Source of the DNA: CAZVWV01 sp964631745
GTDB lineage: Bacteria > Bdellovibrionota_C > UBA2361 > JBGSMV01
Assembly: GCA_964631745.1 (NCBI GenBank)
Contig: CAZVWV010000056.1
Span: forward strand, 1-21,993
Reading direction: 5' to 3'
DNA length: 21,993 nt
Part shown: in pieces, positions 6,459 through 14,694 of the stretch
Numbering within the stretch: position 1 is the first letter of the stretch
Layout of the letters: each line of letters opens with the position of its first letter
Notes under the pieces: model-generated
The model's database searches: none
What the model was told of the DNA's origin: nothing
The model's input: the letters and a program-made list of their open reading frames with translations, nothing else
Translations under genes and position numbers: made by a program

Positions 6459-7406
6459 TTGAGTGTTTCTTTAAATATCCAGTCAGAGAGCTGCCGTGGC
6501 AGCTCTCTGACTTATAGAGCCCGCCATCTAACCGGGCATATTCAAGAGTTTCTGATTGAAAAATTGCTTGCAGCGGCTGCGCTTTTTTCCATACTGATCA
6601 CCTTGAGCGTTGTAGGGATACTTCTGTTCGAGTCTTTAAAGTTTTTTAATGACGTGCCCCTCCTTGACTTTCTTACCGATACCCAATGGACTCCGCTTTT
6701 TGAAGATGCGCATTACGGTGTAATGCCTCTACTTTGCGGTACGTTGCTATCTTCCGTGATCGCACTGATTGTGGCGGTGCCTCTAGGGGTGATATGTTCG
6801 GTCTGGTTAAGCGAGTTTGCAACACACGCAACCAGAGAGACTCTAAAGCCCGCGCTTGAATTGATAGCGGCGGTGCCGACGGTGGTATTTGGATATTTCG
6901 CATTAGTATGTGTCACGCCACTCCTGCAAAGTTTATTTCCTGAGCTTCCCGGGTTTAATCTGCTCTCTGCCTCTCTGGTGATGGGCATTATGATCGTGCC
7001 CTATGTGAGTTCGATCAGCGAAGACGCTTTGCGGGCAGTGCCGGTGGCGCTGCGCGAAGGCTCGCTGGCCTTAGGCGCAAACAAGTTCCAGACCTCATGG
7101 TTGATAGTTGTGCCCGCGGCCTTTTCTGGGCTCACTGCCGCATTTATTTTAGCGTTCGCTAGAGCCATTGGAGAGACCATGGTGGTTGCCATCGCGGGTG
7201 GCCTTCAACCTAATCTTACACTGAATCCCGCCCAGCCCGCGGCCACAATTACTTCGTTTATCGTGCAGGTCAGCTTGGGCGATTTACCGCATGGTAGCAT
7301 TGGGTACAACTCTATATTTGCGATCGGCTTAGTGCTGTTTTTATTTACACTGAGTTTTAACTTGCTTGGTAATTTTGTGCGCAAGCGCTTTAGGGAAGCT
7401 TCTTAG
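6459..7406 (+). CDS. pstC: phosphate ABC transporter permease PstC
   Basis: A 315-aa inner-membrane permease with a first hydrophobic helix at about 35-57 (LLAAAALFSILITLSVVGIL) and five more downstream. PstC features include LTDTQWTPLFEDAHYGVMPL, the periplasmic segment after helix 1, and the EAA-type cytoplasmic loop ALREGSLALGANKFQTSW, which docks on PstB. AFARAIGETMVVAIAGG is the family's conserved C-terminal stretch. The start appears to be TTG at 6459, because the frame is closed by a stop at 6432 and no ATG fits. A perfect palindrome covers codons 8-18 (see 6482-6511), so a later start is possible. It follows pstS by 5 bp and is followed by pstA after 6 bp. Confidence 0.93.
   Translation: MSVSLNIQSESCRGSSLTYRARHLTGHIQEFLIEKLLAAAALFSILITLSVVGILLFESLKFFNDVPLLDFLTDTQWTPLFEDAHYGVMPLLCGTLLSSVIALIVAVPLGVICSVWLSEFATHATRETLKPALELIAAVPTVVFGYFALVCVTPLLQSLFPELPGFNLLSASLVMGIMIVPYVSSISEDALRAVPVALREGSLALGANKFQTSWLIVVPAAFSGLTAAFILAFARAIGETMVVAIAGGLQPNLTLNPAQPAATITSFIVQVSLGDLPHGSIGYNSIFAIGLVLFLFTLSFNLLGNFVRKRFREAS
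6482..6511 (+). repeat. perfect 14-bp palindrome at the 5' end of pstC
   Basis: The arms gtcagagagctgcc (6482-6495) and ggcagctctctgac (6498-6511) are exact complements with only 2 nt between them. In the mRNA this would form a very stable hairpin about 30 nt after the pstS stop. It lies inside the pstC frame as called. Such hairpins after a binding-protein gene often protect the upstream message and lower expression of the permease genes; that role is inferred here. Confidence 0.75.
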
Positions 7407-7412
7407 GATCGT

Positions 7413-8324
7413 ATGCTAGCGAAAAGGCTATTTCGTCGTATCACGGTAGATCGAGTCTTCCATTTGTTGGGAGCGGCCGTGACTCTTTTTGTTCTAAGCC
7501 TTCTATTAATCCTCTTAGCGCTCTTAACCTATCAAGGCATAGGGCGCTTGTCGTTTGATTTTCTGGTTTCGTTTCCATCGCGTCATGCCGAGAAGGCCGG
7601 AATTCTTTCGGCCTGGGTGGGGAGCTTGCTGGTTGTGATAGTAACGGTGTTGAGCGCCGTGCCGTTAGGAGTTGCGGCAGGAGTTTATCTTGAAGAGTAT
7701 GCCAAGCGAAACTGGCTGAGTACTGTGATAGAGATTAACATCGCAAACCTTGCGGGAGTTCCCTCAATCATTTGGGGCCTGTTAGCTTTGGGTCTCTTTA
7801 TCTATCAATTCGGGCTTGGCCACAGCGTTTTGACTGCCGGACTCACGCTCTCTCTCTTGGTGCTACCCATCGTTATAATTTCCACCCGTGAGGCTTTGCG
7901 CACTGTACCCAAACGAATCAAAGAGGCTTCTTTGGCGCTGGGCGCAACCAAGTGGCAAACAATTTGGTATCATGTCTTGCCGTATTCGTTAGGAGGCATA
8001 CTGACTGGGGCCATCATCGGCGTATCACGCGCGCTTGGTGAAACTGCACCGCTGATAACCATCGGCGCATTAACCTATGTGGCTTTTTTGCCGGAAGTTC
8101 CAATTTCCGCATCCTTCCCATTCTTTGGCGCGCATTCATTGAACTGGCTGCATTCGGGGTTTACGGTGCTTCCGATTCAGATGTTCAACTGGATCTCAAG
8201 GCCGCAACATGAGTTTCATCTAAACGCAGCCGCTGCCGGTATGGTGCTGATATTGATTACGCTCAGTTTAAATGCGATCGCAATCTTGATTCGTTATCGC
8301 TTCCGCAAGCGTGTTAAGTGGTAG
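7413..8324 (+). CDS. pstA: phosphate ABC transporter permease PstA
   Basis: A 303-aa inner-membrane permease with about six helices, the first at about 17-40 (LLGAAVTLFVLSLLLILLAL). Family features are FLVSFPSRHAEKAGI, typical of PstA (often FPSR..E.GGI), YLEEYAKRNW, IANLAGVPSIIWGLLALGLF, and the PstB-docking loop RIKEASLALGATKWQTIWYH. GVSRALGETAPLITIGAL is the conserved end. With PstC it forms the phosphate channel. The ATG lies 6 bp after the pstC stop. The gene ends 16 bp from the convergent end of phoR, and no terminator fits in that gap, so transcripts from the two operons may overlap. Confidence 0.95.
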   Translation: MLAKRLFRRITVDRVFHLLGAAVTLFVLSLLLILLALLTYQGIGRLSFDFLVSFPSRHAEKAGILSAWVGSLLVVIVTVLSAVPLGVAAGVYLEEYAKRNWLSTVIEINIANLAGVPSIIWGLLALGLFIYQFGLGHSVLTAGLTLSLLVLPIVIISTREALRTVPKRIKEASLALGATKWQTIWYHVLPYSLGGILTGAIIGVSRALGETAPLITIGALTYVAFLPEVPISASFPFFGAHSLNWLHSGFTVLPIQMFNWISRPQHEFHLNAAAAGMVLILITLSLNAIAILIRYRFRKRVKW

Positions 8325-8340
8325 TCCACCGTCTCCCAAA

Positions 8341-9720
8341 TTATCCCGCGGAACTAATATCGAGTACATCTTTTCTGGGCAAACGTAAATAAAATGTACT
8401 GCCCTCTCCAAGCACGCTCTGCACTTCGGCCACACCGCCGTGCGCTTGGGCGATGTGTTTCACGATTGCCAGTCCTAATCCCGTGCCACCGGAATCCCGA
8501 CTGCGGGCCTTATCAACTCGGTAAAATCTCTCAAATAAGCGGGGCAGGTGTTTTGCGTTGATTCCGCAGCCGCGGTCAGTCACGCTTAAGACGGTTTCGG
8601 TCTGGCTCTGTTCAAGGCAGACACTCACTGTGATTTTCTCATCACTATGACGAATGGCGTTGTCGATTAGGTTTGCTAAGGCTTGTTCTATTAGACTGGC
8701 GTTTACCAAACCAAAGAAAGCACCAGCGCTTTGAAGCTCTAACTTAACCTGCTTTTTTTGCGCTAGTCCCGCCTGGTTTTCGATTGCTTGGCGCGCAATC
8801 TGGAGCAAGTCACACTGCGTGAACTCAATCTGCTCCTGATCGCGATCGATTTCTATCCGAGCTAATTTCAGTAAATCGTCAAAAATAGCGCTGAGACGGT
8901 CTGCCTGCCTGGAAATGATCCCCATGAAACGCTTGGCATCGCTGGGATTCTCAAGGGCGCCATCTCGCAAGGTCTCAACGAACCCTTTTATCGAGGTAAT
9001 TGGCGTGCGTAGCTCATGTGACACGTTGGCCACGAAATCCCGGCGCACATTCTCTAGCTGCTTGAGTTTAGTGATGTCGTTAAGAACAATGAGCGCCCCC
9101 AGGCGTTCACCTTGGTCGTCCAAGAGTTGGTTGCCGTAAGATTGCACGAACCTTTCGCCCTTGTCGTAAAGCATCACATCAATTTCGATCTGATCTTTTC
9201 CTCCTAAAACATCACGTATGAAACGTTGCAGGCGGCTGTTGCTGACAACTTCCTCCAAGGTGCGCCCCACCCAGTTGCCTGGTGGAAGTGCGAGGAGCTG
9301 CGCGGCGGAATGATTAAGTCTGATAACGCGGCCGTGAACATCAAAAGCCAATAAGCCTTCGCGCATGCAGCTTAACATGGCTTCCTGGTCACTGCCCTGT
9401 TGCGCGATAACTTTAACGCGTCGTTCCAATTTCTGGGTTAGCGATTTTACAAGATCGGCCAAGGGCTTAATATCGCCATCCAAAGAGAATGTGGTAGTCA
9501 GTGGCCAGGAGTTGGCTTCAAACTTTTGGGTAGCCACCTCCAGCGAGCGTATGTCACGCCTCAAACGCTGGTGTTTATAGGCGTTAGCAGCGGCACTAGC
9601 GCCCAGCGCTCCCAGTAAAAGAATGGTCGTGGGATTCCATGCTTTGATAGAAATAGTAAGTAGGCCTACCCACGAAAGCCAAAATATCACGGTGGTAATG
9701 GTAAGAAGGCGCGAGGACAC
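8341..9720 (-). CDS. phoR: phosphate-regulon sensor histidine kinase PhoR
   Basis: A 459-aa kinase. Two N-terminal helices (about 5-25 and 32-48) with almost no periplasmic loop match PhoR, which senses phosphate through Pst/PhoU rather than directly. A PAS domain follows (about 112-220, MREGLLAFDVHGRVIRLNHS), then HisKA with the phosphoacceptor His235 in NVSHELRTPITSIKGF, and the ATPase domain: N box NLIDNAIRHS (350-359), G1 DRGCGI (382-387), F box LFERFYRVD (395-403), G2 GGTGLGL (411-417). The start is GTG at 9720, 11 bp after the phoB stop. It keeps both membrane helices; the ribosome site is weak, so phoR is probably translated by coupling to phoB. It ends 16 bp from pstA, tail to tail. 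Confidence 0.95.
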   Translation of the reverse strand: MSSRLLTITTVIFWLSWVGLLTISIKAWNPTTILLLGALGASAAANAYKHQRLRRDIRSLEVATQKFEANSWPLTTTFSLDGDIKPLADLVKSLTQKLERRVKVIAQQGSDQEAMLSCMREGLLAFDVHGRVIRLNHSAAQLLALPPGNWVGRTLEEVVSNSRLQRFIRDVLGGKDQIEIDVMLYDKGERFVQSYGNQLLDDQGERLGALIVLNDITKLKQLENVRRDFVANVSHELRTPITSIKGFVETLRDGALENPSDAKRFMGIISRQADRLSAIFDDLLKLARIEIDRDQEQIEFTQCDLLQIARQAIENQAGLAQKKQVKLELQSAGAFFGLVNASLIEQALANLIDNAIRHSDEKITVSVCLEQSQTETVLSVTDRGCGINAKHLPRLFERFYRVDKARSRDSGGTGLGLAIVKHIAQAHGGVAEVQSVLGEGSTFYLRLPRKDVLDISSAG

Positions 9721-9731
9721 ACTTGACTCGC

Positions 9732-10424
9732 TTATGATATCTCTTTAAATCGATATCCAACGCCCCGCACGGTCTCGATATACTCTCCGCAGCTCCCCAG
9801 CTTTCGTCTTAGCCCCACGATTTGCACGTCCACGGACCTATCAGTAACAGGATAATCTGTGCCATGCACGGCATCAACTATTTGCGCGCGTGTGAAAACC
9901 CATCCGGGTTGGCGCGCCAAGAAATGCAACAATTTAAATTCGGTCGAAGTTAGATCTACTACCTCTTTATTAGCAGTAACGACGTGACGTCCTGGGTTTA
10001 TGTGAAGCTCCTCGTAGTCGATATTCACATTCTCTTTAAGGGGGCCAACCTTCTGACGGCGAAGCACAGTCTTGATGCGCGCCGAGAGCACCCTTGGAGT
10101 AAACGGCTTAACTACATAATCATCCGCGCCAAGTTCGAGACCGGTAATGATATCGGCTTCTTCGCCTTTGGCAGAGAGCATTATGATCGGAATATGATGC
10201 AGAGCGCGGTCCGCACGAATGGCTTTACAGACGTCGAAGCCGTCAACGCCAGGAAGCATCAAGTCAAGTACTACAAGATCGGGCGCATGTCGGCGCAAAT
10301 CTTGTAAGCCGTCCTCGCCACTGCCGGCTTGTCTAACAGTATAACCTTCCTTAGTTAGGTTGTACTGTACAAGCTCACGAATATCAGGTTCGTCGTCGAC
10401 TATTAGAATATTCTCTTTGGCCAT
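9732..10424 (-). CDS. phoB: phosphate-regulon response regulator PhoB
   Basis: A 230-aa OmpR-type regulator. Receiver domain residues 1-120: acidic pocket VDDEPD (D10, D11), phosphoacceptor D54 in LVVLDLMLPGVDG, then MLSAKGEEAD and the conserved Lys in DYVVKPFTP. The C-terminal winged helix runs about 130-230, with VVDLTSTEFKLLHFLARQPG and the recognition part VTDRSVDVQIVGLRRKLG. It activates Pho genes when phosphorylated by PhoR. I start it at ATG 10424 (MAKENILIVDDE), which has GGGAG upstream and the family length; an in-frame ATG at 10574 would add 50 unrelated residues and overlap the promoter. phoR follows in the same operon, and PBP1A is divergent. Confidence 0.95.
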   Translation of the reverse strand: MAKENILIVDDEPDIRELVQYNLTKEGYTVRQAGSGEDGLQDLRRHAPDLVVLDLMLPGVDGFDVCKAIRADRALHHIPIIMLSAKGEEADIITGLELGADDYVVKPFTPRVLSARIKTVLRRQKVGPLKENVNIDYEELHINPGRHVVTANKEVVDLTSTEFKLLHFLARQPGWVFTRAQIVDAVHGTDYPVTDRSVDVQIVGLRRKLGSCGEYIETVRGVGYRFKEIS

Positions 10425-10454
10425 GGCTACTTCTCCCAGATTAGAGGCCTGACG

Positions 10455-10536
10455 AGTATAACCTAAAACAACGCTAAAGGTTAGACCGGCGCGCGGTATT
10501 TCCGGGACTAACTGAATTCTAACGCAGGGATATTTT
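10455..10536. promoter_or_regulatory. phoB promoter and candidate PhoB sites between phoB and PBP1A
   Basis: A -10-like TATACT on the minus strand (10460-10455) would start a transcript about 24 nt before phoB. Just beyond it CTAAAA (10463) and CTAAAG (10474) repeat with an 11-bp period, and further on CTAACT (10508) and CTAACG (10519) do the same. A plus-strand -10-like TATTTT at 10531-10536 follows the second pair and could serve PBP1A. The 11-bp CTAA repeats match the pair upstream of pstS, which suggests autoregulation of phoB and possible phosphate control of PBP1A. This is inference from spacing. Confidence 0.4.
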
Positions 10537-10600
10537 AGCGTTTTAACGGCAAAAAAGTGCGCGCTCGCCAGCAAACTCTGGTTATGGGAGAATCGAGCGC

Positions 10601-13051
10601 ATGCTTAAGAAGCTGTTTTTAATATTGTTTTTGCTGGGCCTGGTTGGAGCGGTTGCCTTGGGGGTATTTCTAACGTGGGGGTACTATTACTTCACCAGGG
10701 ATCTGCCAAGCCTCACCCGTATAGAAGATTACCGGCCGCCGGCCGTAACTGAGGTGTACGCAAGCGATGGAACCTTAATCGCGGAATTTTTTAAAGAGCG
10801 GCGCTATCCAGTAAAGCTCGCAGCGGTGCCAGAGCTCATTCGTAAATGTTTCTTAGCGGCAGAAGACGCAAATTTTTATCACCATCAAGGCATCGATCCG
10901 CTGGGAATCTTGAGGGCCGCCGTTAAAAATTTAAGAGCAGGACAGGCAAAGCAGGGCGGCTCAACAATTACCCAACAAGTTGTTAAGAATTTGTTGCTGG
11001 GCGATGAGAAAAAATTACAACGTAAGATCAAGGAAGCCGTGCTTTCTTACCAGATCGAGCATCGTCTCTCTAAGGATGAAATCCTAGAGATGTACTTAAA
11101 CCAGATCTTTTTCGGCAATACCGCCTACGGTATTAAGTCTGCCGCACGCATATACTTTCATAAGGAGCTCGCCGAGCTCACGGTAGGTGAGGGCGCCATG
11201 CTGGCTGGGTTGCCAAAGGCACCCTCTCGATATTCACCTGTCATAAATATGCTGCGCGCCAAACGTCGCCAACATTATGTGCTTGGCCAGATGGTCAAGG
11301 CCGGCTTTATTACACAAGTAGAAGCCGATCAGGCTGAAGCCGAAGAAATAAAGGCTTACGCCGCCGATCAAAATAATGTTTATCACTCCCCGTACTATGT
11401 GGGTGAGCTACGTAGACAATTTGCTGAACATTGGAAAAATATAGATCTGGACAGTGATGGAATTAAAATTTTCACCCCCTTAGATCTGAAGGCCGACGAG
11501 TTTGCCGCAAACGCACTAAGACGGGGCCTGAAAGAGGTCGATAAGCGCCGCGGTTGGCGCGGCCCCTTGGAACGTCTTTCTGGGGCAAATATGCGTGAGG
11601 AGTTTAAAAAGACCCATGCCAGTGCCGGAAATTTAGAGCCGCTGAACGTTTATCCGGCCCTGGTGTTGGATCTGCAGCGCGATTCCGGTGTTGCGCACGT
11701 GGAGCTGGGCAATGGCGTTTTTTCGGTGAACCTAAAGGAAGCCACTTGGGCCAGACGCTTTAGAGGGAAAGACGATCGAGTTTCGGGTGTGCAGCCGGAG
11801 GCTTCAATAAAGTCGGGGGATGTGATCGAAGTTTCACTCAAACAGCCGGACCCCAAAAAGCCCGATCCAAAAGTGGTAGGGGCGAACGCCGTAGCGCCGA
11901 TAGCGCTGGTACTAGATCAGACTCCGGATATCGAAGGGGCATTTGTTTTGCTCGATCCTCACTCTGGCCGCGTGGTGAGTATGATCGGCGGGTATAGTTA
12001 CCAACGCAGTGTTTTTAACAGAGTGACGCAATCATTGCGCCAACCCGGATCCTCCTTTAAGCCTATCGTTTATCTTACCGCCATCGATAAATTTAACTAT
12101 ACGCCCGCAACCATCGTAAATGACGCGCCACGAACCTTTCGAGTGGGTGACGAGTTTTGGACGCCTGGCAACTACGACGGCAAATACATGGGGCCAATCA
12201 CGCTGCGTGAAGCGCTGGTGCGTTCCAGAAACTTGGTATCAGCAGAAATAGTCTCAAACATAGGCATAGATCCGGTTTTACAAACAGCGCGCAAACTCGG
12301 ACTCACCAGTAAGCTTGGCAGAAACCTCTCTATTTCTTTGGGCTCAAGCGAGGTCACGCCACTTGAGCTGGTGAGAGCTTACGGAGTATTTGCAGCCAAG
12401 GGGGTGCTCTTCGATACTGCCTTTATTGAGCGCATTGTAGATCGCAACGGCAAAGAGCTTTTTAAGCTCTCCGACCAAAATATCTTTCAGGCCAAACAGG
12501 TTATCGGCGAGCAGAGCGCCTTTATTATGGCTAACATGATGAAGGGGGTGGTGGAGTATGGAACGGGGACGCGCGTGAAAGTGATCGGTCGGCCCGTGGC
12601 CGCCAAAACAGGAACCTCGAATGATCAGATGGACGCCTGGTTTATCGGGTACACACCGCAGTGGGTGGCCGGAGTTTGGACCGGGTTTGATACCAAGAAA
12701 GAGATTGGTGACAAGGAAACAGGCGGCAAAGTCGCCGCGCCGATCTGGCTTTACGCCATGGATGATTTCTTAAAGTATCGAGACAGTATCGAATATCAAA
12801 AACTTGTGGATGAGTCCAAAGACGAGGCGCATAAGCTAGGGATCGAATATGTAGCGCCGGAGCCGTTACAGCCTTTAGATTTTAGTGTGCCGGATGGTGT
12901 TGATCCGTTTTGGATCGACAAAGCCAGCGGCAGGCTCTCTTCCAAAGGCACGCCCGGCGCGATGTTAGAATATTTCAAACGTGGCACCGAGCCTACTAGC
13001 TCATATGACGAAGTCGACCCCGGCGGGTACCTGGACGAGCCTGGGCTCTAG
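10601..13051 (+). CDS. mrcA: class A penicillin-binding protein 1A (bifunctional transglycosylase/transpeptidase)
   Basis: An 816-aa inner-membrane enzyme with its catalytic domains in the periplasm that polymerises and cross-links peptidoglycan. N-terminal anchor about 5-27. GT51 transglycosylase: AAEDANFYHHQGID with catalytic Glu88, QGGSTITQQ (118-126), KDEILEMYLNQIFFG and AARIYF. A middle insert of the PBP1A OB type begins near KRRGWRGPLERL (315-326). Transpeptidase: SxxK with nucleophile Ser484 (PGSSFKP), SRN at 542-544, and KTG at 669-671 (AAKTGTSND). All key residues are present, so it should be active. GGGAG at 10586-10590 precedes the ATG by 10 nt. It stands alone, divergent from phoB across 176 bp that contain possible PhoB sites. 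Confidence 0.95.
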   Translation: MLKKLFLILFLLGLVGAVALGVFLTWGYYYFTRDLPSLTRIEDYRPPAVTEVYASDGTLIAEFFKERRYPVKLAAVPELIRKCFLAAEDANFYHHQGIDPLGILRAAVKNLRAGQAKQGGSTITQQVVKNLLLGDEKKLQRKIKEAVLSYQIEHRLSKDEILEMYLNQIFFGNTAYGIKSAARIYFHKELAELTVGEGAMLAGLPKAPSRYSPVINMLRAKRRQHYVLGQMVKAGFITQVEADQAEAEEIKAYAADQNNVYHSPYYVGELRRQFAEHWKNIDLDSDGIKIFTPLDLKADEFAANALRRGLKEVDKRRGWRGPLERLSGANMREEFKKTHASAGNLEPLNVYPALVLDLQRDSGVAHVELGNGVFSVNLKEATWARRFRGKDDRVSGVQPEASIKSGDVIEVSLKQPDPKKPDPKVVGANAVAPIALVLDQTPDIEGAFVLLDPHSGRVVSMIGGYSYQRSVFNRVTQSLRQPGSSFKPIVYLTAIDKFNYTPATIVNDAPRTFRVGDEFWTPGNYDGKYMGPITLREALVRSRNLVSAEIVSNIGIDPVLQTARKLGLTSKLGRNLSISLGSSEVTPLELVRAYGVFAAKGVLFDTAFIERIVDRNGKELFKLSDQNIFQAKQVIGEQSAFIMANMMKGVVEYGTGTRVKVIGRPVAAKTGTSNDQMDAWFIGYTPQWVAGVWTGFDTKKEIGDKETGGKVAAPIWLYAMDDFLKYRDSIEYQKLVDESKDEAHKLGIEYVAPEPLQPLDFSVPDGVDPFWIDKASGRLSSKGTPGAMLEYFKRGTEPTSSYDEVDPGGYLDEPGL

Positions 13052-13301
13052 GGGTGTTTACATATCCAGCGCAAGTCGCCAGTAAGGTTTGATCTGTATC
13101 TTTATTCCTTCAATCTCAATTTGGTCCTCCTCGTCAGCGGTTATCACGGAAGATCAATTCTTTTTGTTCGGTAACTATCTGAATTAATTGATTTTTTGCC
13201 AACATATAAATATATCTGCTTTACTAAAGCATATATGAATCTGACTACGATTTGGGGCTCAATGAGTAACAACTCAAAAGATCCGGGCAAAATGCAATTG
13301 G
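13052..13301. other. AT-rich spacer with a short coding remnant
   Basis: No full gene is seen. On the minus strand, 13147..13058 encodes a 29-residue peptide from a GTG, containing ADEEDQIEIEGIKIQIK and ending PYWRLALDM. It reads like the C-terminus of a real protein, but there is no ribosome site and stops lie upstream, so it may be a gene remnant. Next to it is a very AT-rich stretch (13160-13240) with an imperfect hairpin around gcttta c taaagc. Origin unknown. Confidence 0.3.
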
Positions 13302-13392
13302 TAGCAGTGGAGCACGAAAATATTAGGTAGCGCCGACGACCCGTCGGCCGGTGCCACGGCGTGGCACTAATTGCTAGGCCGACAGGCAGCAC
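13302..13392. repeat. GCGCCGAC-family repeat, partial copy
   Basis: Closely matches 20815-20903 from agcacgaaaatatta through to ggccgacaggcagcac. In inverted orientation it also matches the right half of the element at 561-789. The core palindrome is GCCGACG acc CGTCGGC. It ends 77 bp upstream of the phosphatase-family start. It lacks the second half of the compound element and is therefore a partial or solo copy. Confidence 0.8.
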
Positions 13393-13469
13393 AAGTGCGA
13401 ACAGGTGCCGTACTTGCTTTTTCAGTTCTCGGGTTACAGTATTTTAGTCTAGAGTTTCGAGAGACGATC

Positions 13470-14562
13470 ATGAAAGACACCCACTCTCAGCTAAGCAAAG
13501 CAAGTACATCGTCAATACTGGAAGTGCCGGGTGTGCCGGATTTGAGGGAGGAGCTTTCTTATTGTGACGTCGGTCATTTCTCAAAGATTGCTTTAACTGT
13601 TGCTGATGCATTACGCGACGCTGTGGTACGGGAGCTCGCTGTAGGCTTGTCAGCGGAGCTTAAGAACGACCGGACCGTCGTAACTCTCGCTGATATAAGA
13701 GGCGAGGAGGCCGTTCGAGCCAAAGTGGCTGAGCTACTTCCTGACGCTGGGGTTCTGGGGGAAGAACAGGGGCATACCAATCCAGAGGCTGACTTTCAGT
13801 TTGTGACAGATCCAGTTGATGGCACCTTGGATTTAACTCATGGTTTGCCAACATGGGGCTGTGTGCTCGCCCTTTACTATAGGGGACATCATGCGTGTCC
13901 GGTAGAAAGGTGGCGGTGATGCCGTAAATTCTTGATTTAAAAAGGGAAAACAGGAATTTGTAGTTTCCGCGATTTGAATTTAACCACGGAGAACACGGAG
14001 GTCACGGAGAGAGAAATTCTCAATATTTTCTCCGTGTTCCCCGTGGCCTCCGTGGTTAAAGACCCAAATTACAATGTCTTACCGGACAGCAGTGAGGGGA
14101 CATCCCATTGTTAGCGTAATTGATCATCCTGCTTTGTCTTTGGGTTCAAGAGTGTGTGCTACCTATGGACGAGGCGCTCTGCTAGATGGTGCTGCACTTT
14201 CTCGCCTTGCAGATGTGACACCAGTGCAGCCGTTGATTGCCGTTAGCGCCCCGTATGGATTTAAGAAAATTGGGGATGAGGGCCAAATTCTCCAATCAAT
14301 ACTATCGGCGCACCCTCAATCGCGGATGATATTTACTTGTTACTCGCAATCCAGTGCCGCAAGTGGTGCTTTTGATGCCACAGTTGAATGGAATTTGCGA
14401 TTATGGGATCTAGCGAGTCTTCGTCTGTTAATGGAGGAAGTGGGTGGTGTATACCATGAAGCACGTCGACACAGACTGCCGTCAGGTGAAATTTTGTACT
14501 CCGTGATAGCCGGGCGCAAAGTTGTAGTTGAGTCACTCCGTTGTCTGATAGAAAACGGTTGA
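13470..14562 (+). pseudogene. inositol-monophosphatase-family phosphatase, split by a miniature element
   Basis: Both halves of one gene are present. The 5' half (13470 to 13890) contains GVLGEEQG and the metal-binding motif TDPVDGTLDLTHGLPTWG. The 3' half (from 14104 to the stop at 14560-14562) contains WDLASLRLLMEEVGG, the C-terminal metal-site motif WDxAxxxLLxEE. Removing the 204-bp element and one 10-bp duplicate restores a continuous frame, YYRGH then PIVSVIDH, and a protein of 292 aa, close to normal for this Mg-dependent family (inositol, histidinol or 3'-phosphoadenosine phosphatases). The substrate cannot be told. As it stands translation stops at 13917-13919, before the second metal site, so it is almost certainly inactive. 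The start ATG has a weak GAGAG site. Confidence 0.88.
13891..14094. mobile_element. 204-bp miniature inverted-repeat element with target duplication
   Basis: Flanked by the direct repeat aggggacatc (13881-13890 and 14095-14104), a 10-bp target-site duplication. Its ends carry short inverted repeats: gtgtccggta on the left and the complement of ctgtccggta on the right. Inside is a 32-bp imperfect palindrome (13979-14010 and 14029-14060) built from accacggag units, a motif seen dispersed in many environmental bacteria. It encodes no transposase, so it must have been moved by a related insertion sequence elsewhere. The left end recurs as an isolated fragment at 21907-21937. Confidence 0.88.
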
Positions 14563-14694
14563 CATACGTGGTAGCGCCAATTAGAACGCGCGACTATTTT
14601 TCGGTCAAAATGTGTTTCGATCCAATCCTTCAGTATTATTCAATAAAAAGCGTCGGTCCATTTCGGATGCTGGATGGGAACAACGTAATTAGCA
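14563..14694. other. spacer between convergent phosphatase pseudogene and M48 peptidase
   Basis: A 132-bp gap between converging genes. I see no terminator-like hairpin with a T-run and no repeat shared with the rest of the window. Confidence 0.4.

Noticed and set aside
10425..10574. N-terminal extension of phoB from the ATG at 10574
   Set aside because: The added 50 residues match nothing in the family, overlap the likely promoter, and the ATG at 10424 has a good ribosome site and the standard PhoB start.
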